Source: a virus
Strand: one strand, 5' to 3'
Virus record (IMG/VR): IMGVR_UViG_3300045120_000521
Location: 1 to 43,310 of that record
Length of the DNA: 43,310 nt
Positions within the stretch are counted from its first letter, which is position 1. Each line of letters starts with the position of its first letter. Under the pieces are notes generated by a model that was not told the origin of the DNA, made no database searches, and saw only the letters and a list, made by a program, of their open reading frames with translations. This document shows, one piece after another, positions 1 to 8,116 of the stretch. Made by a program: the position numbers and the translations under genes.

Positions 1-865
1 TCGGGTGCTCCGTCGTCAGCGTGTACTTGTCCGGCCAGGCGTGCGGCTTGTACGGCTCGGAGAAGAACAGCTGCTTGCCCATGAACGCCGCCATCATGCC
101 GTTGGGCAGGGCGATCAGGCCGCTCAGTCCGTCCGGCGGCGTGTCGAAGGGGATCGACGGGCATGGTTCGGCGGTGGCGTCGACCGGCACGGTGTCGTGA
201 AAGATGGTGGTCGCCGCGTCGATCTCGGCGATGAAATAGTAGTAGGAGCCGGCGGAGCCCGTCTGCAGGCGGTAGATGCGCTTCTTGGTGATGCCGCGGG
301 CGGGCGACGCCGGCGGTGCCAGCAGCCCCGACAGGTCGACGTATTGACCCGGCTTCCAGTCGACGTTGTCGGACACCGGCGACGGCGCGCTCTCCTCCTT
401 GATGCCGTTGAGGTCGGTGACGTAGGTGTAGATGTAGAGCCTGGACTGGATGTCCGTGCCGGTGGCGGTGCCGCCCAGCGCCACGGCGCACTTGGTTGTC
501 GGCGCCACCACGGCGAGGTCGTACTCGGTGCCGTCGGCGAGCCGCATCTTCGGTTTGCCGCCCGCCGGGTTAAGGTTGAGGTAGCCGTCGGTGTAGTACA
601 GCCGGTCGGTCGCCACGGGGGCGGGAGCCACCCAGATATTGGGGCTGTCCCAGCCGATCCAGTTATTGCTGAAATAGGTGATCGACTTCCACGTCGCCGA
701 CACGCCAACGTTATCCACGATCGGCGCGTCGCGCAGCGGCGTCAGGCCGCCGTCGTCGAGCCGCGTGTCGATCGCGGACTGCGCCGCCGTGTCGGGCAGC
801 AGCCGTGGCAGGATGCGTGGCTGCTCGCCGGAAAAGGCGGTGATGCTGATCGTCGGCGCCGGCAT
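1..865 (-). CDS. Virion protein, tail/nozzle-like (3' end outside window)
   Basis: The frame is open from ATG 865 to the window edge (288 codons seen, no stop), so the C-terminus is missing. The ATG overlaps the stop of the tail-fibre gene (TGATG). The N-terminus (MPAPTISITAFSG) is followed by beta-rich sequence with GxxYDLAVV, RLYIYTYVTDLNG and, near the break, LPNGMMAAFMGKQLFFSEPY then KPHAWP. The LPNGMMAxF...FSEPYxPHAWP pattern is familiar from large tail proteins of short-tailed phages. By position next to fibre genes I infer a tail nozzle or DNA-stabilisation protein of the T7 gp12 / P22 gp10 class. Family membership is not proven; any tail-tip structural protein would fit. Confidence 0.6.
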   Translation of the reverse strand, partial: MPAPTISITAFSGEQPRILPRLLPDTAAQSAIDTRLDDGGLTPLRDAPIVDNVGVSATWKSITYFSNNWIGWDSPNIWVAPAPVATDRLYYTDGYLNLNPAGGKPKMRLADGTEYDLAVVAPTTKCAVALGGTATGTDIQSRLYIYTYVTDLNGIKEESAPSPVSDNVDWKPGQYVDLSGLLAPPASPARGITKKRIYRLQTGSAGSYYYFIAEIDAATTIFHDTVPVDATAEPCPSIPFDTPPDGLSGLIALPNGMMAAFMGKQLFFSEPYKPHAWPDKYTLTTEHP

Positions 866-2475
866 CAGGCCAGCCTCTTCTCGAGCGCTTCGATCCTGAG
901 CTGGGCTTCCTGCAGCGCCTTCGTCAACATGGCGACCACCGGCAGCAGGTCGACGGACTGCAGATGCTCGCCGTCCTTCTCGCCGGCCGCCATGGTCGGC
1001 AGCGTCTCGGCCAGCTCGTGCGCGATGAAGCCGTAGCGTTCCAGGCCGTCCGCCTTGATGATCTCGTAGTCGCGATGCTTGTAGCTGATCGGCTTGAACG
1101 CCTTGATCCGCTCCCACGTCGAGTCGAGCGGCTTGACGTCCTGCTTGATGCGGTAGTCGCAGACGACGACGCCGGTGATCCGAAACAGGGTCTCGTCGAT
1201 GGTGATGCACGGCAAGCCGTCATACGAGAAATTGGCGTGGCTCGTCGTGTAGGAGGTGCTGCTCGCCTTGAGCTTGCAGCGCAGGCCCTGTCCGGCCAGC
1301 ACTTCACCGCTATTGGCGGCGTTGGCCGTAATGGCGCCGGTGGCGGTCAGGGCACCGCCGATGACCATGTTGCCGTTGAGGTCGATGGTGCTCTGGTTGG
1401 CGCTCGAGCCGCTGCCGTTGGGCCGGAAATAGATAGTGCCGTTGGTGGTCGTCCCCAGGATGGTGACGTTGTCGTTGCCCTTGAAGGTGTTGGCGACGCA
1501 GTCGAGGGTGACGTACAGGCTGTGGTAGATATAGGCGTTGCCGGTGTCGCGGATGACCTGGAAGACGGTGTCGCCGGCGGCGCCGGCGTTGTTGTAGCGG
1601 ATCAGGTTGAAGTTGCTGCCGATGTAGCCAGTGCCGCTCTCCGCCACGGTGTCGCCGAGCTGCATGATCCAGCGGTATTCGGAACCGTTCCTGGCGATCA
1701 GCTGGTTGGAGTGAGCGCCGGCGGTCTTGGTGAGGAAAAGCTGGCCGTAGCCGCTGGCGGCATTCGAGATGGTGAGCGTGTCGACGCTGACGTCGGCGAA
1801 ATCGAGCGCGCCGGCGACGGTGAGGCCGCCATTGGCGTAGAGCATGCCGGTCGCGGCCAGCGTCCCGGCGAAGGTGGCACCGGTGCTGTTCAGGGTGAGT
1901 TGGCCGCCAGCGACCCCGACACCGCCCGGCTGCAGGGAGATGGTGCCGGCCGTCGTCGGAGCGAGGCCGACGGTGGTTCCGGTGCCGACAAAGTAGCCGG
2001 CGGCGGAGGCGATGTTGCCGTTGGCCGTCAGCCCGCCGGTATCGTTCAGCGACATGATGTCGGTGCCGCTGAGGTCGTACTTGTCGTTCCAGACGAAGCG
2101 GCTCGGCGTCGTCCTGAAACCGATGCCGATGTCGGCCGGCACCGAATAGATCTTGTCGTGGATGGCGATCTCGTCCAGCGCCGCGCCGGTCAGGCGGACG
2201 TCGACGCGAGCATCGCCGGCAACGAAGCTGAGTATGCTGGTGCCTTCCTGGGCGCGGACGACGGTCAGGTTGACGCCGCTGCGCGCGGTGCAGCGCATGA
2301 CCTCGCGCTCGCCGGTCGACTTGGTGACGGTGACCGGGTGCCAGTCGCCGAGGCCGAGCGTCGGAAACTTGCCCTCGTCGCCGGCGGTGATCGACACGGT
2401 GAGATCGGTCGTCGGGTTGTTGCCGAGCGGCGACGACAGCAGCGACGTCGCGTTGTTGGTCATTTTGAGCGGCAT
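865..2475 (-). CDS. Tail fibre with C-terminal S74-type chaperone domain
   Basis: A 536-aa fibre. Residues 1-105 form an N-terminal domain (TNNATSLLSSPLG... RCTARSGVNLTVVRAQEGT) that is also at the start of the collar-type fibre at 3882-6188, so it is probably the virion anchor. The middle (about 150-430) is glycine/threonine-rich, as expected for a trimeric beta fibre. Residues 439-536 look like an intramolecular chaperone/auto-processing (peptidase S74) domain: CDYRIKQDV, then FKPISYKHRD, GFIAHELAETLP, and a final coiled coil (LTKALQEAQLRIEALEKRLA). In S74 domains the start of this motif is normally Ser-Asp-x-Arg-x-Lys with Ser and Lys catalytic; here Ser is Cys439 while Lys444 is kept. AGAGG lies 9 nt before ATG 2475, and a 16-nt leader element shared with the capsid gene lies further upstream. 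Confidence 0.85.
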   Translation of the reverse strand: MPLKMTNNATSLLSSPLGNNPTTDLTVSITAGDEGKFPTLGLGDWHPVTVTKSTGEREVMRCTARSGVNLTVVRAQEGTSILSFVAGDARVDVRLTGAALDEIAIHDKIYSVPADIGIGFRTTPSRFVWNDKYDLSGTDIMSLNDTGGLTANGNIASAAGYFVGTGTTVGLAPTTAGTISLQPGGVGVAGGQLTLNSTGATFAGTLAATGMLYANGGLTVAGALDFADVSVDTLTISNAASGYGQLFLTKTAGAHSNQLIARNGSEYRWIMQLGDTVAESGTGYIGSNFNLIRYNNAGAAGDTVFQVIRDTGNAYIYHSLYVTLDCVANTFKGNDNVTILGTTTNGTIYFRPNGSGSSANQSTIDLNGNMVIGGALTATGAITANAANSGEVLAGQGLRCKLKASSTSYTTSHANFSYDGLPCITIDETLFRITGVVVCDYRIKQDVKPLDSTWERIKAFKPISYKHRDYEIIKADGLERYGFIAHELAETLPTMAAGEKDGEHLQSVDLLPVVAMLTKALQEAQLRIEALEKRLA

Positions 2476-2495
2476 GACGGCGGACCTCTAAGGGT

Positions 2496-2511
2496 TCAGC
2501 ACGTCCTGCGC
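2496..2511 (-). promoter_or_regulatory. Leader element, S74 fibre gene copy
   Basis: Same 16-nt minus-strand sequence as 13105-13120, ending 20 nt before the fibre ATG and upstream of AGAGG. Flanking bases differ, so the identity is not simply a long duplication. Here the ribosome-binding site lacks a second GGA, so any CsrA-type control would be weaker than at the capsid gene. Confidence 0.45.
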
Positions 2512-2571
2512 CGGAGAGCCTGCACTATAGCCTGTGGGTCGACGTGTCTCCAGATTGCCGGATTGCGCCCA

Positions 2572-2898
2572 TCACACGGCGGGCGGCGGCGCAAAAGCAT
2601 TGGCGCGGGCGTCCCAGATCGAGGTCAGGGTGAACTCGATGTCGCTGTCTGTCGGCGCTTCCGGCCCGCCGCTCTCCAGCGCCGCGGCGATTGCCGCGTT
2701 GGTGGCGACGTGCTGCGCCAGCAGGATGGCGTTGTCGCTGCCCTGGAAGATGCGGTTGGAGTACGCCACGCGGTTGACGTGGTTGGGCTGGGTGTCCGCC
2801 TCGGCGGCGACCTGCTGCGCCACCTTGAGCGCGATGTAGCTGACGCGCGTGTAGAACGCGGGGTCACTGGCTGCGGTTACGACGGCAATGCTACTCAC
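2572..2898 (-). CDS. Small conserved virion-module protein, unknown function
   Basis: A 108-aa protein starting at GTG 2898, chosen because GGAGG sits 8 nt upstream. It is mostly helical and alanine-rich, with YTRVSYIALKVAQQVAAEA near the N-terminus and DSDIEFTLTSIWDA near the C-terminus. Proteins with this DSDIEFT.NS..DA ending recur in the tail modules of GC-rich phages, but I know no function. The start overlaps the previous stop by 8 nt, so it is probably co-translated with the fibre accessory genes. A minor structural or assembly protein is the most that can be inferred. Confidence 0.75.
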   Translation of the reverse strand: MSSIAVVTAASDPAFYTRVSYIALKVAQQVAAEADTQPNHVNRVAYSNRIFQGSDNAILLAQHVATNAAIAAALESGGPEAPTDSDIEFTLTSIWDARANAFAPPPAV

Positions 2899-3190
2899 TT
2901 GAGACGCCTCCCTTCAGAGCTTCCAGGATGGACATGTTGCGGAACAGGCGATCGCCGGGCGCCTCTTTCATGTTCTGGTTGATGGCGGGCGGAACGGGAA
3001 TCGTCTCCACCGTCCATGCACCATTGCTGAACACCGCGTGCTGCTTCTTGGGGTTGGGCACAAACGGAGGTACTAAGTCCGTGGCATTCGCAGGGATCAG
3101 AAAATGACCGGGCTCCAGCGGATCTTCGTCCGCCTCTGACGACGTGTTGAGGTACACGCCGGTGTCAGCGCTGTAGTGATAAACAATCAT
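2891..3190 (-). CDS. Probable tail-fibre assembly/accessory protein
   Basis: A 99-aa protein. The N-terminal half (YHYSADTGVYLNTSSEADEDP, then LEPGHFLIPANATDLVPP) resembles the start of phage tail-fibre assembly chaperones, where a Y-x-S/P-x-TG-E/V-Y stretch and a 'DP...PG.YLIPANATxxxPP' segment are typical. A short acidic and hydrophobic C-terminus (NMSILEALKGGVSSE) follows. It sits between the two fibre genes and overlaps both neighbours. The family call rests on motif recall and position only. Confidence 0.6.
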   Translation of the reverse strand: MIVYHYSADTGVYLNTSSEADEDPLEPGHFLIPANATDLVPPFVPNPKKQHAVFSNGAWTVETIPVPPAINQNMKEAPGDRLFRNMSILEALKGGVSSE

Positions 3191-3897
3191 CTCTTCGCCC
3201 TTGCGTTTTTCCGATACCAGGCACGCTCAGATAGCACACAGCGGTCCTGGAGTTGGACACGGCGTTCCTCGGCTTCGGTTCTCGACCTAACCGCCATGTC
3301 GAACACCTCGCGTTTGAACGGAATGATCTGTACGAGCGGAGTACCCTTCCCGAGTGTGAACACCCCGTCCGGTCGCGTGAAATAGAACGGAATGTTGACC
3401 GGCAGATAGTATTCGTCCGTGTCCACGACGCCGGATATGACGTTGAAGATCGATGGCCGGTTCAATGGCTGTACAAACAGGCACGAATAGCCCGGTGCGG
3501 TCCTGATTGACCACGGCAAAACGAATTTCAAGATCACCTTGTTTTCGAACGGCGCATCCTTCACCTGAAATCCGAGATGCGAGCTGATCACTATCCCCGG
3601 ATACCGGGAATTGGTTCTCGCCGTGCCGCCGTTGCCGCTCAATTCCACGTCGATGTCGATAGGTGTCGGGACGATCCAGCCCTGTGACAGTGCGTCGAGG
3701 AACGGCAAGCAGCGCTTGACGGTGAACCCCGGCTCGTCTGCGGTGACTACCGACTTGTCGACCGGAGGCAGGTCTCTGTACCAGTCTGGCATGACCTTGT
3801 TGGCGGGCACTGGCGCAGCCACCGAACCCAGAAACTCCGGTTGGCATGTGAACTCGATCTTTGGACGACGCCGCAGCCATTTCAGTACTTGATGCAT
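3187..3897 (-). CDS. Conserved phage protein of unknown function (fibre cluster)
   Basis: A 236-aa protein. Visible blocks are MPDWYRDLPPVD near residue 37, FTVKRCLPFLDALSQGWIVP around 58-77 (with 'PIDIDVEL' after it), a beta-rich middle (SRYPGIVISSHLG, KFVLPWSIRTAPGYSCLFVQP, YYLPVNIPFYFTRPDGVFTL) and GTPLVQIIPFKRE near the end, then a basic helical tail. I have seen this 'MPDW..DLP...TVKRC.PFLDA...GY/WI.P' pattern in marine and other phages without an assigned function. The ATG lies 16 nt inside the end of the collar-type fibre gene. The location hints at modifying or helping the fibre, but nothing in the sequence proves it. Confidence 0.7.
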   Translation of the reverse strand: MHQVLKWLRRRPKIEFTCQPEFLGSVAAPVPANKVMPDWYRDLPPVDKSVVTADEPGFTVKRCLPFLDALSQGWIVPTPIDIDVELSGNGGTARTNSRYPGIVISSHLGFQVKDAPFENKVILKFVLPWSIRTAPGYSCLFVQPLNRPSIFNVISGVVDTDEYYLPVNIPFYFTRPDGVFTLGKGTPLVQIIPFKREVFDMAVRSRTEAEERRVQLQDRCVLSERAWYRKNARAKR

Positions 3898-6188
3898 GCG
3901 AGTAGCGCGATGTTGCGTGGACGGGTCTCGGTTCCAGTGCTGTTGTCGGTGTTGCCAGACACCAAATGGGCGTGGCTCGCAGTCATGCCGCTCGTTCCAC
4001 CGCTAACCAAGTGATAGTGATTAGCGCTTATTCCACCGGTCGTGCCGGAAACGGCGACGGTGTGCGTGTGCGCAGCGCCCGATGCACCGGAGGCTGAAGC
4101 TGCTTGCGTCGCTGCCGAACCGGCGGCATTGCTGGCTGGAGTACAATTCGGGCTGCCGGTAGCGTTGTGCGTGTGGTTGGCTGATGCGTTACCGGTGGAC
4201 GATGAGGCATCCGAAAATGTGTGCGTGTGACTGGCGCTCTCAGTACCGGTGTTAATGCTGACATTGTGCGCATGATCGGCGCTCTGAAGACCGCTGGTGA
4301 TGGAAACAGGGTGCAAATGCGGGGCGAGATCAGCAGTCTGTGCCGAACCGAAAGCACGACCGACATCGATGCCGCGACTGTCATCCCAGTAGCGCGGGAA
4401 CTCGCCACGCAGATCGGGCAGCTGGAACGTGGTCGACCCGTCGCCGGGACCGAACACGACACCGATCGCAGCAAACAGCGCCGCGTAGGTCGTGCGCGAG
4501 ATCGTTGCGCCGTTCGCCTTCAGCCAGCCAGTCGGCGCAGTCGACATGGCGAACGCTACGATCGCTCCTGCCGGCGTACCACCACTCGTAGCATCGACGT
4601 ATTGCTTGGTCGCCACCTGCAGCGCGGTCGTCGGATTCGCCGCTACCGAAAGCTGGCCACCCAGGAACAGATTGCCGCTGTCGTCGAGTGTCGAGTTGCT
4701 GTCCTGAATGAGCGCGCCGGTGGTGCCGTCGAAGCGGGCAAGACCATTGTCGTGTGCCGACGCCGGACCGCTGACGTTGCCGCTTGGCTTGGCATCAACA
4801 TATTGCTTGGTGGCCGCCTGCAAAGCGGTGGACGGGTCACCCGGCAGCGTGATCGCAAGGCCGGCGGTGAGGCCGCTCGACGTGACCGACCAGCGCGTAG
4901 CGCCGCCTATCGTGATGTAGACGCCAGCCGCATCGCTCCACAGGCCGTTGACCGAAGCCCCGAACCGGAATGACGGCGCTCCAGCCGCGCCCAGCGGCAT
5001 GGTCAGCACGCCGGTCATGGTGTCACCGGCCTTGGCGACCTTGGCGTCGATCGCCGTCTGCTGCGCCGTGCTGACCGGTTTATTGACGTCTGACGTGTTG
5101 TCGACGTTGGCGAGCCCGACATCGGTCTTCGTCAGCGTGACCGCACCGGTCCGCCCGGCGACGCTCTGCACCGGTGCCGCCGCGCTGGCGCGGACGTTGG
5201 TGTAGTAGAGGTTGGTCGAGCCTTCCGGAACCGCGTCGGTGGAGCCTGGCGACGGCGAAATCTCGGTGTAGGACGAGCCGCCCCAGCGGTAGACCTTGTT
5301 GGTGTCGAGGGCGACATAGATGATGCCGGTCGTGCCGGTCGCCGGAAACGCCGCCAGGTTGGCGAACTCCAGCACGTCATCCACATATGCGGGCAGCTGG
5401 GCAGCGGGCACCTTGGCGCTGCCGTCGAGCGATGCGTAGCCGTTGACCGCGCCCTTGTTCGCCTTGTCTTCCTTCAGAGTACCCTGGGCGTCGACGTACT
5501 GCTTGGTGGCCGCCTCCAGCGGGTTGCTCGGGTCCGCCGGCAGGGACACCGGCACGGTCGTCACCACCGCACTGCCACCGACCAACAACTTCTGCACGCC
5601 GCCGACCGCTACCGAGATCGATGACGAACCTCCGTAAAGGCCGGTGCCGGCGGTGCCGAAATACATGCTGGTGGCAGCCGCGCTGCCGCTGGTCGGCAGC
5701 GACAACGGCACGGCGAACGTCCCCAACGCCGGGGCGAGCACCATCACGTCGGCGCCATTGACGGCAGCCTTCACCAGCATTGGCGTGCCGTAGAACCCGG
5801 TGCCGGCAGCGCCGAAGTTCAGGCTGGTGGCGGCCGCCGAGCCAGCTGGCAGCACCAGCGGCCCGGTCATGGTGTCGCCGGCGTCCTGTACGAAGGCCTG
5901 CAGCGCCACCATCGTCAGCCGGTGATCGACCGTGGCGCCGGCGCCGAAAGCCTGCACGGTGGTGCCCTCCTGGCCGCGCGTTACGGTCAGCGTCGCTCCC
6001 GACCGCGCCGTGCAGCGCACGATCTCCATCTTGCTGCCTTCGACCAACGTCACCGGGAACCAGTCGCCGGCCGCCGGCGTCGGGAACAGCGCCGCCTCGG
6101 ACGCCTGCACGGTCAGCGTCGTGGCGACGTTGGTGATCGCCGACGCGAGCGTCGACGTCGCGTTGTTGGTGAAGACGGCAATGCCCAT
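3882..6188 (-). CDS. Tail fibre with tail-collar domain and His-rich receptor tip
   Basis: A 768-aa fibre starting at ATG 6188 (TGATG overlap with the previous gene); a longer in-frame start at 6299 would begin inside that gene in another frame and is rejected. Residues 1-100 repeat the anchor domain of the S74 fibre (FTNNATSTLASAITNVATTL, RCTARSGATLTVTRGQEGT). The shaft holds paired 'AATSLNFGAAGTGFYG'-like repeats and three copies of an ATKQYVDA motif (about 224, 458 and 525), a common linker in phage fibres. Residues ~535-640 match a phage tail collar domain (GAIVAFAMSTAPTGWLKANG; FGPGDGSTTFQLPDLRGEF). The tip (~640-750) carries many HxH pairs (HTHTF, NHTHNA, HTHTV, NHYH, SHAH), the metal-binding pattern of T4 gp12-like fibre tips, and ends ETRPRNIALLACIKY. 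Likely receptor binding. Confidence 0.9.
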   Translation of the reverse strand: MGIAVFTNNATSTLASAITNVATTLTVQASEAALFPTPAAGDWFPVTLVEGSKMEIVRCTARSGATLTVTRGQEGTTVQAFGAGATVDHRLTMVALQAFVQDAGDTMTGPLVLPAGSAAATSLNFGAAGTGFYGTPMLVKAAVNGADVMVLAPALGTFAVPLSLPTSGSAAATSMYFGTAGTGLYGGSSSISVAVGGVQKLLVGGSAVVTTVPVSLPADPSNPLEAATKQYVDAQGTLKEDKANKGAVNGYASLDGSAKVPAAQLPAYVDDVLEFANLAAFPATGTTGIIYVALDTNKVYRWGGSSYTEISPSPGSTDAVPEGSTNLYYTNVRASAAAPVQSVAGRTGAVTLTKTDVGLANVDNTSDVNKPVSTAQQTAIDAKVAKAGDTMTGVLTMPLGAAGAPSFRFGASVNGLWSDAAGVYITIGGATRWSVTSSGLTAGLAITLPGDPSTALQAATKQYVDAKPSGNVSGPASAHDNGLARFDGTTGALIQDSNSTLDDSGNLFLGGQLSVAANPTTALQVATKQYVDATSGGTPAGAIVAFAMSTAPTGWLKANGATISRTTYAALFAAIGVVFGPGDGSTTFQLPDLRGEFPRYWDDSRGIDVGRAFGSAQTADLAPHLHPVSITSGLQSADHAHNVSINTGTESASHTHTFSDASSSTGNASANHTHNATGSPNCTPASNAAGSAATQAASASGASGAAHTHTVAVSGTTGGISANHYHLVSGGTSGMTASHAHLVSGNTDNSTGTETRPRNIALLACIKY

Positions 6189-6472
6189 CAGCAATCCCTG
6201 ATGCGCATGGTGAAGCAGGTGTGCTTGATACGTCCGTACGAGGTCGTCGCGTCGACGGTGATGTCGGCCTGCTCGCCGAGCACGCCGCCGGTAACCCACA
6301 CCTTGACCACCTCACCCGTGAAGTCGACGGCGTCGACGGTGAACGTGACGTTCGGATCGGGGATGTCTGTGGTGGCGTTGACGATCGTGTCGCCGTCGGT
6401 CAGCCAGCGGCCGAAATCGACGTCGTAGTCGATGCGGTCCTGCGGCGTCTTGTCCATGATGGCGAGGCTCAT
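6188..6472 (-). CDS. Fibre-tail adaptor-like protein
   Basis: A 94-aa protein with the look of the small phage 'fiber-tail adaptor' family: DKTPQDRIDYDVDFGRWL, a beta-sandwich stretch (DPNVTFTVDAVDFTGEVVKVWVTGG) and a closing strand (GRIKHTCFTMRIRDC). In that family the pattern is 'DP.A.LDY..DW..WL....I....W......V..........V.V.LSGGT.G..Y.V...I.T..GR......TIRV'. It lies directly before the collar-type fibre gene and is joined to both neighbours by overlaps, fitting a protein that links fibres to the tail hub. Confidence 0.65.
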   Translation of the reverse strand: MSLAIMDKTPQDRIDYDVDFGRWLTDGDTIVNATTDIPDPNVTFTVDAVDFTGEVVKVWVTGGVLGEQADITVDATTSYGRIKHTCFTMRIRDC

Positions 6473-7065
6473 GCGACAACCTCCAGGTCCTTCTGCGGGA
6501 CAACCTCATACGGATCACGCGGCACGCGGATGCGACGGTTGTCGCGCGGCACCCGCACCGTCTTCTGCACCGCCGTCCGCACCGGGTCCGGCGGCACGCT
6601 GATGAGACGATAATCGTCGTTGACGACGAGGCCGCGATCGTCCTCCGCCAGCACTATGCGCGTGCCGTCGTTCCAGTGACCGAAGCGAGCATAGTCAAGC
6701 GCGCACAGCTGCGCGAAATTGATGCTGTGCTCGATGGTCGTCGCCCACGTGAGCAGGACCTCCAGCTCCTGGTCGAACCGGATGTTACCGTCGACGATGA
6801 TCTCCCGAATAAGGGACAAAAACATCGTCTGATCGACAACGACATCCCCATCGGTGGCCACGAACCGCGCCCTGGTCAGCTCGCTGAGCGTGCTGGTGAA
6901 GGTGGTGATGCCGTAGGGTTCGAGCATCTGCACGCGGGTCAGCTCGCCCGGTGTCTGGTTGACCGCGATCGTCATGTCGACGTCGATGGCTACGACGACG
7001 CTGCCGCTGGCGTTGATCGCCAGCGCATTGATCAGGCGACCGTTGATAACGCTGTTGATCGCCAT
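6469..7065 (-). CDS. Virion-associated protein of unknown function
   Basis: A 198-aa protein starting at ATG 7065 (TGATG with the previous stop); an apparent longer frame to 7185 overlaps a real gene. The N-terminal ~70 residues are hydrophobic and beta-prone (INGRLINALAINASGSVVVA), the middle is helical and acidic (DGNIRFDQELEVLLTWATTI), and the last ~45 residues hold a repeated pattern V-R-V-P-R-D (RVPRDNRRIRVPRDPYEVVP). Such repeats occur in small virion proteins next to fibre-adaptor genes. No enzyme motif is visible. Confidence 0.65.
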   Translation of the reverse strand: MAINSVINGRLINALAINASGSVVVAIDVDMTIAVNQTPGELTRVQMLEPYGITTFTSTLSELTRARFVATDGDVVVDQTMFLSLIREIIVDGNIRFDQELEVLLTWATTIEHSINFAQLCALDYARFGHWNDGTRIVLAEDDRGLVVNDDYRLISVPPDPVRTAVQKTVRVPRDNRRIRVPRDPYEVVPQKDLEVVA

Positions 7066-7481
7066 CAGACCACCGTTTCGGTGAGCTTGCCGATCTTGAT
7101 GGTTGCCTCGTCGCTCGGCGCGAACACCTTGGTGCTCACCAGCGAGCCGTAGACCAGCATGTTGCCGGCGGTCAGCGCGTCCCACACCGCGGCGTGGGTG
7201 ACGGTGACATCGACGGTACCGTCATTGGCGCCGTAATTCATCTGCTTGCTGTTCTTGGTGGTCTTGGCGGCGACCGGATCGAAGCCGGTAGCGATCGCCG
7301 CGCCCTGCGCCGGGTCCTTGCGGGTATAGCTCGGCCAGGCGGCGGTGGTGACCTCGTTGAGGCCAGTCGGTCCGGGATCCGCCGTATGCAGAGATACGTA
7401 GACGCGCGCCGGGACGGTGAAGGCGCCGCCGCGCAAGGCGGCCTCGAGCACCATGTTGCCGAGATAGGTCGAGGCAGGCAT
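7065..7481 (-). CDS. Tail-fibre/virion protein (fibre-base family)
   Basis: A 138-aa protein that follows the pattern of a small phage protein family often annotated as tail fibre or virion structural: YLGNMVLEAALRGGAFTVP, then ARVYVSLHTADPGPTGLNEV and ending in a beta-rich segment (VTVTHAAVWDALTAGNMLVY). The 'LYVSLHTADP..TG..EV....Y.R' core is typical. It sits between the adaptor protein and the 198-aa protein with overlaps on both sides. I infer a small tail-side structural subunit. Confidence 0.7.
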   Translation of the reverse strand: MPASTYLGNMVLEAALRGGAFTVPARVYVSLHTADPGPTGLNEVTTAAWPSYTRKDPAQGAAIATGFDPVAAKTTKNSKQMNYGANDGTVDVTVTHAAVWDALTAGNMLVYGSLVSTKVFAPSDEATIKIGKLTETVV

Positions 7482-8116
7482 CAGAACCAGTCTCCCTTGG
7501 TGCGCAGGCGTGCACCCTGCTGGCCCTTGGTGGCTTCGGTTCGCGCCGTGGCGATCTGCGAGGTGAAACGGTCGTCCATTACGCCGCCGAGCTGCGGGTT
7601 GGCCCAGTCCGACGGCGTCGTCAGCACGATCGCGGCGGCGCCGCGACCGATCGCCGTGCGGTGCTGGTCGTAGAGCCAGTCGGGCAGCGTCACCGCCTCG
7701 AGCGACGGCTTCAGCACCAGCTTCAGCCGCAGCAGGCCGGCCTGCCGGGGGTAGACGCTGACGCTGTTGGGGTTGAGCTGGAAGACATAGCTGGCCTGGC
7801 CGCTCTCAGTGTCGTCGGTCCAGTCCGACCGGTTGTCGTTCATCCACGCCATGGTCTTCGGCTCGAGGTTGAACGGGCCGTAGCCGTCGGCGTCGAGCAT
7901 CTGTGCCTGTTCGATGTCGACGATCGCCGCGTCGGCGATGGTGCAGATGCCGGTGCATTCCGGCGTCACCAGCGTGATCTCGTCGTGCTGCCGCCACAGG
8001 CGGGCGTTCTGGCATAGCCGTCGCGCCGATTCGCGGATCGCCTTGAGCGCCAGCGGCTCGTTGCAATTGGGAGCGAAGGTCAGGACATCTGGGAGGAAGT
8101 CATCGATGTCGCGCAT
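7481..8116 (-). CDS. Head-tail adaptor protein (podovirus type), copy 1
   Basis: A 211-aa protein. ATG 8116 is preferred (TGATG with the upstream stop); GTG 8119 would add one residue. The N-terminus (DIDDFLPDVLTFAPNCNEP then LALKAIRESARRLCQNARLWRQ) matches the helical start of small phage adaptor proteins that bind under the portal ('P.....I..AA..FC..T..W.'). The middle is beta-rich and the C-terminus helical (AIGRGAAAIVLTTPSDWANP). It lies in the usual place, between capsid-region and fibre genes, and beside a second adaptor-like gene. Confidence 0.7.
   Translation of the reverse strand: MRDIDDFLPDVLTFAPNCNEPLALKAIRESARRLCQNARLWRQHDEITLVTPECTGICTIADAAIVDIEQAQMLDADGYGPFNLEPKTMAWMNDNRSDWTDDTESGQASYVFQLNPNSVSVYPRQAGLLRLKLVLKPSLEAVTLPDWLYDQHRTAIGRGAAAIVLTTPSDWANPQLGGVMDDRFTSQIATARTEATKGQQGARLRTKGDWF

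Noticed and set aside
964-2982. Long plus-strand open frame (672 codons) opposite the S74 fibre
   Set aside because: Antisense of two real minus-strand genes; low-complexity Ala/Gly/Val/Arg composition typical of GC-rich shadow frames and no homology-like motif.
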